Shown: positions 47,601 to 59,974, counted from the stretch's first letter. The stretch: 64,000 nt of DNA from Pseudocercospora fijiensis CIRAD86 (GCF_000340215.1 NW_006921536.1:4955789-5019788); one strand, 5' to 3'. Numbers and translations are program-made. Notes: generated by a model from the letters alone, not told the origin.

Positions 47601-49300
47601 ACTATATACTATTCGAGTAGCCTATAATAGCTACGTTAAACTGCTCCTACCCGCGGTAGGTATTAATCGCTAGCTTATAGCGATCTTCCTTACGTACTCT
47701 CTATTAGTAGAAGAATATTAGGTAGTCTATAGTACTAATATAGTTGCATCCTACTAGGAGGCCGAATAGGTCGGCTTAGAGCGGAATCTAGTAGCTATCC
47801 GGTATAGATATATAGTTTAGGGCGCGAATGTCTACTACCGCCCTAGGCTTATTAACGTTGCCGCCCTTCCTATCGGATACGCGCTTCTAAACTATAAAGA
47901 CGGGGAACCCGAAGGATATTAGTTCGGTAGTAAACTCTATTTTGCCCTAGTTATAGAGATCTTCGTATATCTTGTCGACTACTTCCTAATCTCGCTTTCC
48001 TAAATTAATTACCTTTAGTAGAGGGAGCTTGTCGAGGTAGTCTAGGGTTATAGGAATCGGTATATATTTAGACTCGGGGATATTAACAATCGTACGCCGA
48101 TCCGTAAAGAGCTTAGGATATTTTTCTACTACTACGGCGATTACGTTAGCCCGATCGGGCGCGCCGTAGATAGTTATACCTAAGTCGTGCTTCTACTCGA
48201 GCTCGGCTATTGTTATTAGCGCGTTTAGATTTAGCGCGGCTAGCCTATAATCCTCGGCGTCTACGTAAAAAGCGCCTTCGAAGGTAGAATCTAGCAGCGT
48301 ACCAATTCGCTAGCCGGCCTTTAGAAGTGCTTCGGAGGTAGAATTATTACGGACTTACGCGTACAAGAAGGACGAGTCTACTAACTAGTTGTATATCGAT
48401 ACTAACGGCGGCGATCTAGTAGACAATCCCTAGGCAGATCCGTACGGTTGTAGCACTAATCCTACTTCTAGTAAGAAGTCGCGTTATCGTAGTAGTTTGC
48501 TAGCAAAATTGATTAGGACTATAGTTACCGAACGAGGTAGAAGCTAGATATCGCTTGCTACGCGGATAGGGCGATTAAGGACCGGTTTACCCTTCTTTTG
48601 CTTTACGCTAACCTTAAAGGTAGCGTTGCCCTAATTAGCAACCGTAACCTTCCTTGCTAGCACGTTAATCTTTATACCTTTAATAGCGACTGCGTCTATT
48701 CCCTATAGGATCTTAGCCTTTAAACTCGGAATAAGGTAAACCTCGCGGACCGTATAGGCTAGCGCTACCGTACCGTCCGCACGCTACGATAGTATATAAA
48801 AATCTAACTAAACATACTCGGATATAGCCTAAGCCCCTATAATACCCCTAATTTTAAGCAGCTCGCGAAGATAGAGAATCTAGATATCGGGCTGCTATTA
48901 AAGTACAAACGCTTTATCGGCGAGAGTTATAGTACAGCCGGTATCTAAACAAATCCACTCCGTAGCGCCCTAAGGCGAAAATTAGTAAGGAAACGTTATA
49001 TACTAAAAGTTGCGAAAGGCGTAGCCGCGCTATACTAACGGTACCGCTATAGATTAGTAGACTATAGGGTTGTCTAGCAATCTTTGCTATATAGGCGGCG
49101 GCGCTAATTTCTTCGCGTAGCTAGTACGAATGTAATAGTATAAGAGATTTCTTAATGCGAATTTGTAACTATATATCTTATAGGCGTAGGCGGACGAAAG
49201 ATATAGACGAATACTAGAGGGGACCTTAATTTCTTAAGGGGCTTTAGCCGCAAGCGAAAGAGGAGTACTAATGCCGCTAAAGTAGGCACTATACTCGAAC
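44700..49300 (-). pseudogene. pol of C: protease, RT, RNase H, integrase, chromodomain (RIP-broken)
   Basis: Protease: WICLDTGCTITLADKAF near 48,920-48,975, with the D-T-G site intact. RT: RAVVDIRALN near 47,820, ISTIDYLIFFY near 47,720, GYSNSI then FVQRKLDRILRD near 47,600, and YIDN near 47,535 where YIDD is expected. This RT belongs to a gypsy group different from A, B and D. The integrase C-terminus is open at 44,983-45,354 (LRPGDKVILKLS, YRLELPPIIKIYLVISIAYL), followed by a chromodomain (LVKWLGYSDSYNAW near 44,970). Trp/Gln codons read TAG/TAA. Confidence 0.85.
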
Positions 49301-49999
49301 TAATACGGGTCCGAATAATATATATCTTCGCCTAGGTCGCCGAAGTAACCTTACTTAATAGGCTAGGAGTCGTCCGCGTCCTACGACCGATTCTATAACT
49401 GTTCCGGGTTAGCATCCTTAGCACTATAATAGGCCCGTTTAGAAGGAATTTGCTCCGAGGCTTCCTCGCTACCGAAGTGCGCCTATTAACGATTATTCTA
49501 GCGTAGCTTCGTATCGGCGGCCCTATCGAGGCGCTTTAGATCCTTCTAAGGGAAGAACTTCTTCTATAGCTCGCTTCCGCTTGCGTTAGGTTACTAATTG
49601 TTCTAATATACCGGCTAACTGTTCTAATAGTAGTTATTAGGACGATTCTACTATCTATTAGTATTAAAACGGGCGCGATACTCGCCCGACGATCCGGTCT
49701 AGCTAGGATTATCCTTCTAATTCCGAGTACCGTCGGCTCTTCTTAGTAGATTATCGCGACCGATTCCCTAATAGTTAGGCTAGCGACGATTCTTACCTCT
49801 AGCAGCTATCTGCTCCTATATATAGAACTTCTTCTCGTAGGCTATAACGAATTCGTCCGTCGTCGTATCCTCGTCTAGTTCGAATAGGGCCTCCTAGAAA
49901 CGCGGCTCTAAACGGCGATAGGCCTATAGGATCTGTAGTTCTTTACCGAAGCTAGCGTCGCCTACTAACCTTATCGTCGTAACGATATAGTCTATAATC

Positions 50000-51094
50000 G
50001 ACTTTCCTGCTCTAACGTCCTTCTAGCTATATAATTGCTAGTTAAGTAGCTTTATCGCTTTTACCGCTAAAACCTTCTAGCGCTTACTAAGCTTCTCTTG
50101 CTAACGCTTAATACTATGCCTTTTACGAAGATAGCGGCGATCTTAACTAGAAATCTGCGCCTAGTACTAGGTCTATGCAATTCTATAGAAACAAAGGGAA
50201 ATATTAAGGCGAACCTCCTCTAATCCTACTATATAGGCGTAATCCTTAGCCGCCGAGATAAAGGCGTATACCGATCGGTAGGTTATTTTATTGCCTACTA
50301 AGGCGTAATCGCCGTCGCTATATTCCGTTATACTTAAAGTCGGGTCGAAGAATCCTAGATAGGCTAGATCGAACCTAGGGCGGTACCGATAGTCGGCTAG
50401 TTCTTCGGAGTCTAATTTAGAGGAGGAACGATCTCTATAATAGCGATAATAGCGAGCCCGGCGATACGCGCCGTGTTTTCCGCTATAGTAGCTATAGTAG
50501 CTATTATCGCCGCTTAACGAGCTATTAGATAGCGAAGGGGAACCGCGAGTACGATACTTTCTATTCCGGTTCTTACGCTAATAACCGGGATTTAGCTCGC
50601 TATACTCTATATAGCTATTATATCGATTAGCGTCTTACGGGCTACTATTTTGCATATAAGGGCCTAGGGTATAAGCTTGCTAGTAAGCTTATTAGTAAGC
50701 TTGTTAGTAATAGCGAGGATTATTTAGGCGAAATTAGCGCGACTAGCCTATATTCCCTCTAGTATAGGTAGCGTAGCCTAGGGGCGGCGCTTATTAATAG
50801 TAGCGAGGGTTATCGGGAGCGAATTAGCGTATCTAGCTAGGAGTAGCCTAGCCCTAGGCGTACGTTTGCTAGTAATATAGCGGATCGGGAGCGAATTAGC
50901 CTGTCTAGCTAGCGTTTCTATTACGTTCGGGCTCTCGAGTAGCCTAGCCCTAGGTATACTGTTGCTAGTAATAGCGTAGATCGGGAGTAAATTAGCCCGT
51001 CTAGCTAGCATTTCCGTTACGTTTAGGCTTACGAGCAGCCTAGCCCTAGGCGTACGTTTGCTAGTAATTGCGTAGATTATTAGGAGCAAATTTG
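50000..51094 (-). pseudogene. gag of C, C-terminal part
   Basis: Continuation of the gag begun at 58,003-59,700, interrupted by element D. The most readable frame was Gln-rich, and its Gln codons are now stops. Contains the 96-base tandem repeats. The open frame at 50,778-51,089 is a shadow of these repeats. Confidence 0.6.
50778..51090 (-). repeat. 96-base tandem repeats inside C gag
   Basis: TTGCTAGTAAT recurs at 50,866, 50,962 and 51,058, a period of exactly 96 bases (32 codons). Degenerate units continue to about 50,695. Confidence 0.85.
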
Positions 51095-51099
51095 CCTAT
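51095..51099. repeat. Target-site duplication of D (left copy, CCTAT)
   Basis: Repeated at 57,998-58,002. Confidence 0.93.
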
Positions 51100-51445
51100 T
51101 GTTACGGTTACTCGCGACAGATCGTTAAGTGACTTCTTATTACGTGCAAGCCGAGGCTTCTTTAGAGAGGCTAATACAAGCGGGAGGCAGAGACAGAATA
51201 ATTAGTACAAAGGTAATTCTAATTAGTAAGTAAGTAATATAAGTTAAACGCCTCGAGCTATAAGGGCATTCCGGCGTTCCTAAATATAAAGGAGATATCT
51301 TGTCTATAGTCGTAAGCGACGTAAGCGACGCTATCGCTCTCGACCGCTCCTATCGCTCCTAGTAAGATAGAGCGATAGCTTAGCCTACTAGTCTTAGCGT
51401 CGCTCTAAGATTATATAAGGACTCTAACTAATCAGATCCGTAATA
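51100..51445 (-). repeat. 3' LTR of D
   Basis: 346 bases, differing from the 5' LTR at only a few visible positions, mostly C/T or G/A. Confidence 0.93.
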
Positions 51446-51590
51446 CTATCCCCCTCCTTAAGCGGAATAGTCCCTTATTCCGGGACTTTCTAATTCTAAC
51501 TTCTTTGTTATACTAAAGTTATCTAAAGATTTGTCTTCTCGCTAGCGTAAGGAAAATATCGCAAATAACATCCTCGCCGACTGCCTCGAA

Positions 51591-52094
51591 ATGCCGATCT
51601 GCTGCTTTTATTACGAACAGGCCGGTAAACCCTATAAAGTCGATCTTCGTTCCGGTCGCTGCTCCGAGTGCGCCCTATACGGCTAGTCCTATAATATGCA
51701 AGTTACTCGTATAGAGTATAAAAAAATCCGGAAGGCGCGCCTAAAGATAGCTAAAGATCTCGAAGCGGCCGAAGAGGAGGAGGACCTTCTTACGCGGAAG
51801 CTTTTCGAGTATCGCGCAAAGGTCCGTCGCTTATACAAGTCGCTACGTATAAAGGAGGATCGGGAGATATAAGCTCTTAAGGTAGAGGAAGCCTCTATTT
51901 AATAGGCGGAGGAGCTCGAAAGAGAGCTAGGCTCTTCGCCTATAGAGCCGATAATATTTTCGTTGCCTACTAACGAGCCGTTTCCCCTAGATAGCCGATT
52001 ATAGATGTCGCCTTATAACTAGAGTCGTCTAGATAGGACATCCTAGCCTGTCTCTAAAATCCCTAGTAGGAGTACCGAGAGTCTAGTGTCCTAA
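51591..52094 (+). pseudogene. Antisense ORF of element D: Cys-rich motif plus coiled coil
   Basis: Opposite to gag-pol, between the chromodomain end and the 3' LTR. The frame from ATG 51,591 to TAA 52,094 has 167 codons and is broken only by TAG/TAA. N-terminus: MPICCFYYEQAGKPYKVDLR then SGRCSECALYG, a cluster of Cys and probable former Cys (TGT to TAT) that resembles a small zinc-binding module. It is followed by a Lys/Arg- and Glu-rich stretch predicted to form a coiled coil (AAEEEEDLLTRKLFEYRAKV and onward) and a Ser/Pro-rich tail. Frame openness extends upstream of the ATG, so the start may be earlier. Similar Cys-rich/coiled-coil hypothetical proteins are common in fungal genomes, from memory; the function is unknown. 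Confidence 0.6.
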
Positions 52095-52204
52095 AGGTAT
52101 ATATTTTTAATGTTTCCTATCTATTTTATCTTCTAGCTAGTTAGTCTAGTAGTATAATTCTTAGCTACAAAAGACATAGTTGCTAGGTACGCTATTAGAG
52201 TCCC

Positions 52205-52312
52205 CGCTCCTCGAGCTATACTGCCCTAGGTCGTTAAGAACTCTAAGGCGCTATAATCGATAGGGTTTAAGAGGTCGTAGGTTTAATTCCTATACTAGTT
52301 ATTTCTTTTTTG
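52205..52312 (+). tRNA. tRNA-like relic (SINE or pseudo-tRNA) in D 3' region
   Basis: GTAGGTTTAATTCCTAT forms a T-arm-like stem and loop and resembles a B box (GGTTCAATTCC with CA to TA). Upstream CTCTAAGGCGC resembles the end of a D arm, and a T-run follows at about 52,305. A full cloverleaf could not be drawn by eye, so it is probably a decayed tRNA-derived sequence. Confidence 0.25.
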
Positions 52313-52399
52313 TCCGGTTCTAATATTTTTTGATTATCTGCTAACAGTTCTATAGGTTTTCTTTTAGTTCCTAGGTGTTTTCTAAATGTAGGTATCCTT

Positions 52400-55300
52400 T
52401 CTATTTAATAAGGTATTTCTAACCTTGCTAATCTAGGATTTCCTCGACTTCAAACTTATTTTCTTCCTTAGGTTAGAAGTGAAATGTTTCTTAACACAGT
52501 GTTTCGGCGTCTGTAGGTTCTAGTATAGAGATATAGAATACTAGGTAGATTTTCGCGTCGTCCGGTAGTTTGAGTTAGTAATTAACTAGTCCTTTAGGCT
52601 CATTAATTAGAAATAGCCCGACTTTAACGTAGTCTAGTTTCTTAGTCGATCTCCGGGTTTTTAGATTCTTTATTAGGAGGTAGACCTTATCCCCCTTCTT
52701 TAGCTAAGGTGCTATTTTTCGTTTAGCATTATATAGTCTCGTAATCTTTTCTTAAGACTCGGCAATTGCCCTTTGCAATTGTTTATGCACCTGCTTTAAG
52801 TCTTCTAAAGCGACTATCGCTTTATCCGCGTATAGATACTATAAATACTATTCCCCGAATAGCTGCGGATGTTTCCTAAAATTAGCGAAGAATAGTGTCT
52901 CTTTCGTAGTCTTAGATTGTTAGTTGTTTAGTGCAAGTTGTGCTATAGGCAATAGCGATACCTAATTGTTTTGTGCGTAATTGACGTAGTGCCGTAAGTA
53001 TACCTCTAAGGCCTGATTCTTGATTTCCGTTTAGCCGTCTGTCTATAGATAGTATGCCGTTAATAGCTTATGCTTAATTCTAAGCGTCGCTGTAAGCGTC
53101 TTCTAGTAGTTTGACGTAAAGAGCTTGTCTCTGTCCGTAATATAGGTCTTTGGAAATCCGTAGTATCGTACAAGTCTATCTAGTACGAGGTATCCGAGTT
53201 GCTCTACCGTACTTGCTTTATTAGTAGGAATGAAGTGTGCGTATTTCGTAAGCCTATCGACTATAACAAGTATTATGTCGTAGCTATGTCCTATAACCGG
53301 ATCCTTAGACTTCGGTAGTTTCGTAATAAAGTCTATTATAACTTCGTCCTATAGTTTATCTAGTAGCGTCCTAAATTGGATATGTCTATATCTAGCGTGT
53401 CTATCAGCCTTGTTACGCTAACATTGTAGACATTTCTTAATATATTCTAGAACTCGTTATCGCATATATAGGAATCCGAAGCTTCGCTTAACTAGTTCTA
53501 TTGTTTTTGAAACTCTAGGGTGTCTAATTTCTAGTCCGTCGTAGTGTTGTCGTATACACTCCGTAACTCGTTCCTTAGGTACTTAGTACTTCCTATATTC
53601 GATTAGGAACTGTTCTTCTATATCCTAAAGAATTCGTATAATATAGTTGAATTCTTTTGTATTAGCACTAAGGCTTCCGTCTTAGTTTGCCTTTAATATC
53701 TGCTACTATACTAGTTCGTAACCCTCTATATAGTCGCTACGGCGGCTTAGTACGTCGGCTCGTCCGTTCTCGCGTCCTAGGGTATAGCGGATTTCGAACT
53801 TGTACTGTCCTAGTAGCTCCGACTAGCGGGCCTATCTTCGGGTTAGTACTTTAGTCGTAGTAAAGTAAGTTAGATTCTTATAATTAGAAAGAATCGTAAG
53901 ACTTAGTGCTCCTTCCGCGTATACTCGCTAGTATTGCAGTAATGCAACTATTGCAAGTAGCTCCTTATTATAGATATCGTAGTTCTGTTCCGCGGGTAAT
54001 ATCTTTCTCGAGTAATAGGCTACCGGGTATCGTTTCCCGTTATGCTCCTATATAAGGTATGCTCCTATAGCCCTATCCGACGCGTCTGTTTCTATCTAGA
54101 CCGCCTTATTCCTATCGAATAATCGTAGCGTTAGCGCAGAAACGCATTGCTTCTTAAGCTGCCTAAACGCTTCGTCTTCCTTCGTGCTCTAGTTCCATTT
54201 CTTGTCTTTCTTTATAAGCTCCGTAAGGGGTGCCGCTGTCTTAGAATAGCCCTCGATAAATTTCCTGTTATAGTTAGCTAATCCTAGGAATGATTGTACG
54301 TCTTTAACGCATATAGGCGTTAGCTATTCCTATATTAACTTAGTTTTTTCTAAATCGATCCTAATTCCTATAGTGCTAATAATAAATCCTAGGAATTTAA
54401 CTTCCTTCTTATAGAATTCGCATTTCTTAGGTGCAGTCTTAAATCCTACTTAAGTAAATCGTTTAAAGACGTCCTGCACTATTCGTATATAATCCGCGAG
54501 AGCTCCCTTAGTATAGACTAAGATATCGTCTATATATGCGATAACGTATATATCTAGAAGGTCTCGGAGGACTTCGTTTACGAGGTCTTAATATAACGCT
54601 AGGGCATTTGTAAGTCCTATAGGCATAACTAAGAATTCGTAAAGCCTATATCTTGTTCGGAATGCTGTTATCCATTCGTATCTAGCTACTATACGTATTG
54701 CGTAAAACGTATCGCGTAGGTCAATCTTCGTATACTAGTCTAATTTAGTTAATCGGTCTTACATTTCTTCGATATTCGGTAGTAGGTACCGATTCTTAAT
54801 TGTAATGTCGTTAAGTCGTCTAAAATCGACTACTAGCCGTCCTTCGTCTAATCCGGCTTTCGGAACGAATATTACTAGTAAGGCTGCCGAGGATGTCGAC
54901 TTCCGTATCTAGCCTTTTTCTAATTTCTCTTTTAGCTACTTGTCTAGGGTTTTAAGCTCTTTCTTAGACATTGCGTATAAGGGTCCCTATAGAGGCTCTT
55001 TCCTAGGCTATAAGTGTATCTTATAATCCTATAGTTAGTGTTTAGGTAAGGCTGCCTTGCCTCTCTCCTCTTTAAAGAGTCGCTTCTACTTACTATACTC
55101 TTTAGGAATGTCTAGGTCCGAGATTCTAGTTTTATTCTTCGATAGCGTATAACTTCTATCCTTCCCGTAATTATTATTATAACCCTCCTAACCTAACGGT
55201 AGTGTCGATCCGGGTTGAATACGGTTCTCCGTAATTCCTGTCGACGCAAACGTCTTACGAATTGCCCTGCGTTTGTTAATCTTATCTGCCTGCGAACGCT

Positions 55301-57640
55301 GCCGCTATATAGGTTAAATGCCGATTATATAGTCGTATTCCTTAAATGTAAGTACTCCTTTTCTCTAGTCTACGACTAGGTTATACTTTCTTAACTAAGG
55401 TATACCTAATACAATGTTATAACTAGCTATATTAGTAACATCTAAGACAATCTCCTCGTAGTGCTATTAGATAGCTAGTAGTAACGGTATCGTTTCTCGT
55501 TCTATACTAGGTAGCGGTAACCTATCTACTGCTATAAGTTTATACGCTCCTTCTCTTCTGCTTTAGGTTACGATCCCTCGGCTTTTAACGAATAATTCGG
55601 AGGCAAAGTTCCCGCTCGCTCCGGAATCTATTAATACACTCGTCGGGTGCCCGTTAACGATAGCTTTCGTACGGAAGACTACTATTAATGCTTAAGCGCT
55701 TTCGGTATTAAGGAACTCTCTTAGAACGCTCTAACCTAGAGAGTTAGTCCGTTTCCCGACTAATTAGTAGCCTAACGTTATTCTAACTAGTTACGGATCC
55801 GTAGTCCTGCCGTTCGTGCTTCTTCGGTATATAATTTTTCCTCGAGGGTATCGTTATATACATCCCGTCCTTGCGCTACTATAGCCTTTCGGTATTGCTA
55901 ATTTAATCGCTAGACCGTCTAACGTATATCTTAAGTAATAATCGTCCTTTCGTCGGGTAGGACGTATCCGTAGGGCGTAATTATACTTCCTATCGGTACT
56001 CGCTCCGTAATAAAGTTATAGTACGTATAGTCTATAGGTATCCGGGGGTAATTCTAGAATTTTGCCCGTAAGCTTATCTAGAAATAATTAAATTAGATAG
56101 GATCGACCTTCCGTTATCTATTAACCTTTAGAAACATTTCCTCGTATTTGCGTACTAGATACAAGGCGATTGTTCGCGCTGCTATAGGTGCATCTATTAT
56201 AAACGTAAGGATCGTATCGTCGTTAATCCCGAATTCGTCTTTACTTTCTTTATTCGTAGTTTCTTCCTCGGTATCTAGACTTCCTTCTAAATCTTCTTAC
56301 TATTCCTCCTCTTACTAAGGGGACTCCGGTACTTCTAGGATAGCTCCTAACTCCTCCCCGGGAGGGAATAAAGCTTCCGGATCTCGGTTTTCTTTATCGT
56401 CGGCATCTAAGCAAGATTTATTAATCGTTTCTTCTTCTAACTAGGATTTCGCATCTTCTCGTACGAGTCGCCTAATCTAAGGGAAGAATCCTACTTCTAC
56501 TTTAGTAGAATAATGAATTTGGTATTAGTCGTCGTAATAGAATCTCTAGTAAAGGGTTCTATATACGGGTTCTTGTCGTCGTGCTATTATATAGATTTGT
56601 CGTAGCTCTTTCTTTACGACCTCTACGTAGGTCCTCGGCGCGGTATTAATAGAGTATAGCTCTACTACTATTCGGTAGCCTTCTCTACCCGAGTCCTTCT
56701 ATTGTATTATATTGAACTGTTCGCGTCGCACTATATTCTTGCCGCGGCAGTTCCGTGCTATATAGCCTTCCTTGCTATACGTATAGTAAGTTAATCTTTC
56801 TGCTTTCTTAGGCGAACTCTTGCCTTTTCTTCCTTTAATTGCTCGACCCTTCTAGGTAGCGTCTAGCTCTATTAGTTGCGTACTGTAGTAGTTGTTCCCC
56901 TTTAGTTTATCGTAGGTACTATAGTTTCGTCTATTATCGTATCTAGGAGTATAACTAGCTTTTCTAGAAGTCTTAGAATCGTAACGTCGTTCTAAAGCTC
57001 GTCTATAGAGCCTATTATTAAGATCGATCGTAACCTTAACTAATGTTCCTATATCATCTATTTTTCTACCGTCGCGTATAAGCTCGTCTTTAACGTTATC
57101 CTTAAGACCTCGCCGATATATTGTTATAAGAGCTTCGTCGTCCTAATCCGTAAGTTAGGCGTATTCCTAAAATTTAGCGGCGTAATCGGTATATAACCCC
57201 TTCTAAGTTAAATATTAGATAACCCTAACTACGGTAGCAACTTCGTTAGAAGATCTAAAGACCTTCTTTATCGTACGCTTAAGATTTTCGTAGCTTGCGA
57301 AGATCCTATCCGAATTGTCGGTCCCGTTACTATCTAGATAGGTCCTAAGAAATGGTTTAACCTAATGCTAAGCCCTACCTCGTATAAACGTCGTTACGAA
57401 GACTAGCTTTAAGTTATCTTAAACCTAGTTGAATATAAAATACATATCTATCTAGCTAACCTAGGTATCGAACTTGTCTCGGTCGCCGTAATAAAAGTCT
57501 AGCTTTCCGATCTTAAGAGAATCGTTTCCGGCATAGGTTCCGAGTGCATTGCTAGTACTAGAGGTAGTACGTCGAGTACTGCCTATCTCGCTAGGGGCGG
57601 GAGTTCCCCTTCCGACTTATAATAAGGCACTTATCCTAAG
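52400..57640 (-). pseudogene. gag-pol of D (RIP-broken)
   Basis: Zinc knuckle at about 56,738-56,785 reads Y-x2-Y-SKEG-Y-IARN-C, with three of four ligands now Tyr. Protease: VLIDSGASGNFASELF near 55,600-55,645, with D-S-G intact. RT: YIDDILVYT at 54,511-54,540, catalytic Asp pair intact. Chromodomain near 52,400-52,480: FEVEEILD and KYLIK.KGYLHLENT. Integrase lies between about 52,700 and 53,700. Trp and Gln codons are TAG/TAA, so no full product can be made. Confidence 0.85.
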
Positions 57641-57651
57641 GGCGTTTAAAG

Positions 57652-57997
57652 TGTTACGGTTACTCGCGACAGATCGTTAAGTGACTTCTTATTACGTATA
57701 AGCCGAGGCTTCTTTAGAGAGGCTAATACAAGCGGGAGGCAGAGACAGAATAATTGGTACAAAGGTAATTCTAATTAGTAAGTAAGTAACATAAGTTAAA
57801 CGCCTCGAGCTATAAGGGCATTCCGGCGTTCCTAAATACAAAGGAGATATCTTGTCTATAGTCGTAAGCGACGTAAGCGACGCTATCGCTCTTAACCGCT
57901 CCTATCGCTCCTAGTAAGATAGAGCGATAGCTTAGCCTACTAGTCTTAGCGTCGCTCTAAGATTATATAAGGACTCTAACTAATCAGATCCGTAACA
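57652..57997 (-). repeat. 5' LTR of D
   Basis: 346 bases, TGTTACGG..CCGTAACA on the plus strand. Confidence 0.93.
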
Positions 57998-58002
57998 CCT
58001 AT
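57998..58002. repeat. Target-site duplication of D (right copy, CCTAT)
   Basis: Matches 51,095-51,099. C gag continues directly after it. Confidence 0.93.
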
Positions 58003-59803
58003 CTAGCTAGCATTCCCTCCGCTATAGGCGGCGTAATTATAGCCTAGATTACCGTCTAGACCTAACCGCGGGCCGCTACTAGCTAGTTAGCCGTCGGGCG
58101 GGTCGTTCTAATCCTATAGCAAGTCGCGGCAGCTGCTCTTAGAAACTAAACCCGCTCTCTTAAGTCGCGACCTCTAACGCCGGCTAAGATAGTCCTCGAC
58201 TTGCTCTTAGAACTCGTAGCTATAGTAGCCGTCGCGGTCCTCCTACCCTAGATCGTCCTAGCTAGTATAGAAACGATCGCTACCTACGATACGTAAACGA
58301 TCGTCGCGACTATTATCGTAGTCTTTAGGGCCCGCCTAGGAACCGGTCTAATCCGGTTAAGGAGAAAGGTATTGTTCTATAAGAAATTAGGCGAGGCGAT
58401 TATCTAAGATAATACCTCGACGTAGTACCGACTCCCGTAAGATATATAGGCGCTACTAGTCTAGTTGTTTACGGATCTCGCTACGATCTAGCTCTATCGT
58501 AGACCCTATAGATAGCGGACGCTAGTGCCGGCTACGAGGCTCGCTATTGCCTAGATTTCCCTTCGTTAGCCTACGGCCTCGCGGCGCGTCCTTATAATTA
58601 TAGTCTATCGGGCCTCGTCTATTATCTAGTAGAGGATACGGCGAGGATTCTAATAGCGAGGATTTATCGCTAGAGATCCTTATAGGTAACGGTCTACGTA
58701 GAAACATAGAGGGCAATATACTATCTATATAATTATTAGGACGTCGCGCGCGTAGTTGTTCCGAATAGGTAGTAGCTCTAGGCGGTCGATACCTACTCGG
58801 AGAGGGTAGTAGTAACGACGCCGCCTACTAAGTAATCGGCGAAAACTCTAGTATCCGCGAAGAAGGCGAGCGATAAGTAGCCGGATCGGGCTACGGGCGT
58901 TGCTCTCCTACTCGTACTCGTTCGATGTCCGCGGGCAAGTATACCTTAGGGAAAAACTGCTTATAATAGTACGAATCGCGAGTGTTCGGAAAAGCTGCTT
59001 TTAGTTCCTTAACCGATCGTATTAAGGTGCCTTTATCGACTACCTACTAGCTAGGGAAGTCGATTCCGTCGAGGGTATATAGGTATAGCTCGTCGATCTT
59101 AGCCTAAGACAGTAGTAGATTTCCTAGTCGCGAGTAGTATTATAGGACGTAAAAGGCAAGCAGGTCTATACGGCCGTGCTTTGCTCTAAGTTAGACTGCA
59201 AAATTCTCGCTATACTAGACGTAGTAGCCGATAAAGGTACAAATACGTAGGATATAAGACTTAGTATCTAGTAATCTAAGATTACGGTACTATAGTAGCG
59301 GTCGGACCGCTAGTTTAATAGATTTGTACTTCTATCCGGGTTAGAAGCGAAACGAAGCGTAGGATTGACGTAAAGTATTATATAGTAGAGTATCGTTACG
59401 GAGGCTGTCCGGATTAGTAGCAAAAGGTAGTTTGTTAACTAGTTAGGGCTAATCCTTCCGTTGTTCCTCGAAAGGTGCCTTCCTAGGGATACGGGGAAAT
59501 AGCTACCGGCCGCTAAAGCGCGGCTGCCTACCGAATCCGCGGTTAGGCGATTCGGGTATATAATATATTAGTATCGGCGAGGCACTATAGTAGGTAGCCG
59601 CCGACTAGTGCGGAATAGTATAAATCGAGTAAATATCGGTCGTAACGTAGCGAGTCGAATCGTCGCGGTCGGCGCTAGATCGGGAGGATCCTTAGCTAAT
59701 TGTCTCGGTTCTCGTCGTAATTAGGACTAATAGCTCGGTTCTAGTAGAGGAGTTAATTAGTATAGAAGCTAATTAGGTCGTAATCTTAGCGAAGCTACTA
59801 AGT
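58003..59803 (-). pseudogene. gag of C, N-terminal part with leader
   Basis: From the 5' LTR at 59,804 downward: leader, then a gag-like frame full of TAG/TAA. An Arg/Ser/Asp-rich part is still open at 58,522-58,716. The frame is interrupted by D at 58,002. No zinc knuckle was located. Confidence 0.6.
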
Positions 59804-59974
59804 TGTTAGGATACGCTTTATAGAGCGGAGACGGATACGATTCTAGTATATAAAGATAATTGATTATTAGTTAGTTACTAGCCTAGGAAACTATATATAT
59901 TAATCGTTATAATCTACGGTAGGATCGACAGTATCCGAAGCAGGATCGGCCGCACTACTATCTAAACCGTAACA
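59804..59974 (-). repeat. 5' LTR of C
   Basis: 171 bases, TGTTAGG..GTAACA on the plus strand, followed by AATGC. Confidence 0.92.

Larger units (their letters stand above)
51100..57997 (-). mobile_element. D: Ty3/gypsy chromovirus, 6,898 bp, innermost insertion
   Basis: 346-base LTRs at 51,100-51,445 and 57,652-57,997, TGTTACGG..CCGTAACA, with CCTAT on both sides. Minus-strand order: LTR, gag, protease, RT, RNase H, integrase, chromodomain, then about 1 kb with an antisense ORF and a tRNA-like relic, purine tract AAGGAGGGGGATAG (51,446-51,459) and LTR. Confidence 0.93.
39345..59974 (-). mobile_element. C: oversized (about 13.7 kb) Ty3/gypsy chromovirus with a third ORF, split by D
   Basis: Its own sequence is 39,345-51,099 plus 58,003-59,974. 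Minus-strand order: 5' LTR (59,804-59,974), gag (split by D), protease, RT, RNase H, integrase with chromodomain, then a further coding stretch of about 5 kb, a purine tract (39,516-39,530, minus TTTTAGGGGGGAGG) and the 3' LTR (39,345-39,515). The purine tract next to the LTR places the extra coding stretch inside the element. LTRs are only 171 bases. Confidence 0.9.

Noticed and set aside
50778..51089. 103-residue repetitive ORF
   Set aside because: An alternate frame of the 96-base gag repeats; the Gln-rich frame with stops fits the gag better.
39345..59974. Starship-type giant element
   Set aside because: Ends are LTRs with a 5-bp duplication and a purine tract, and no tyrosine-recombinase captain gene was seen.
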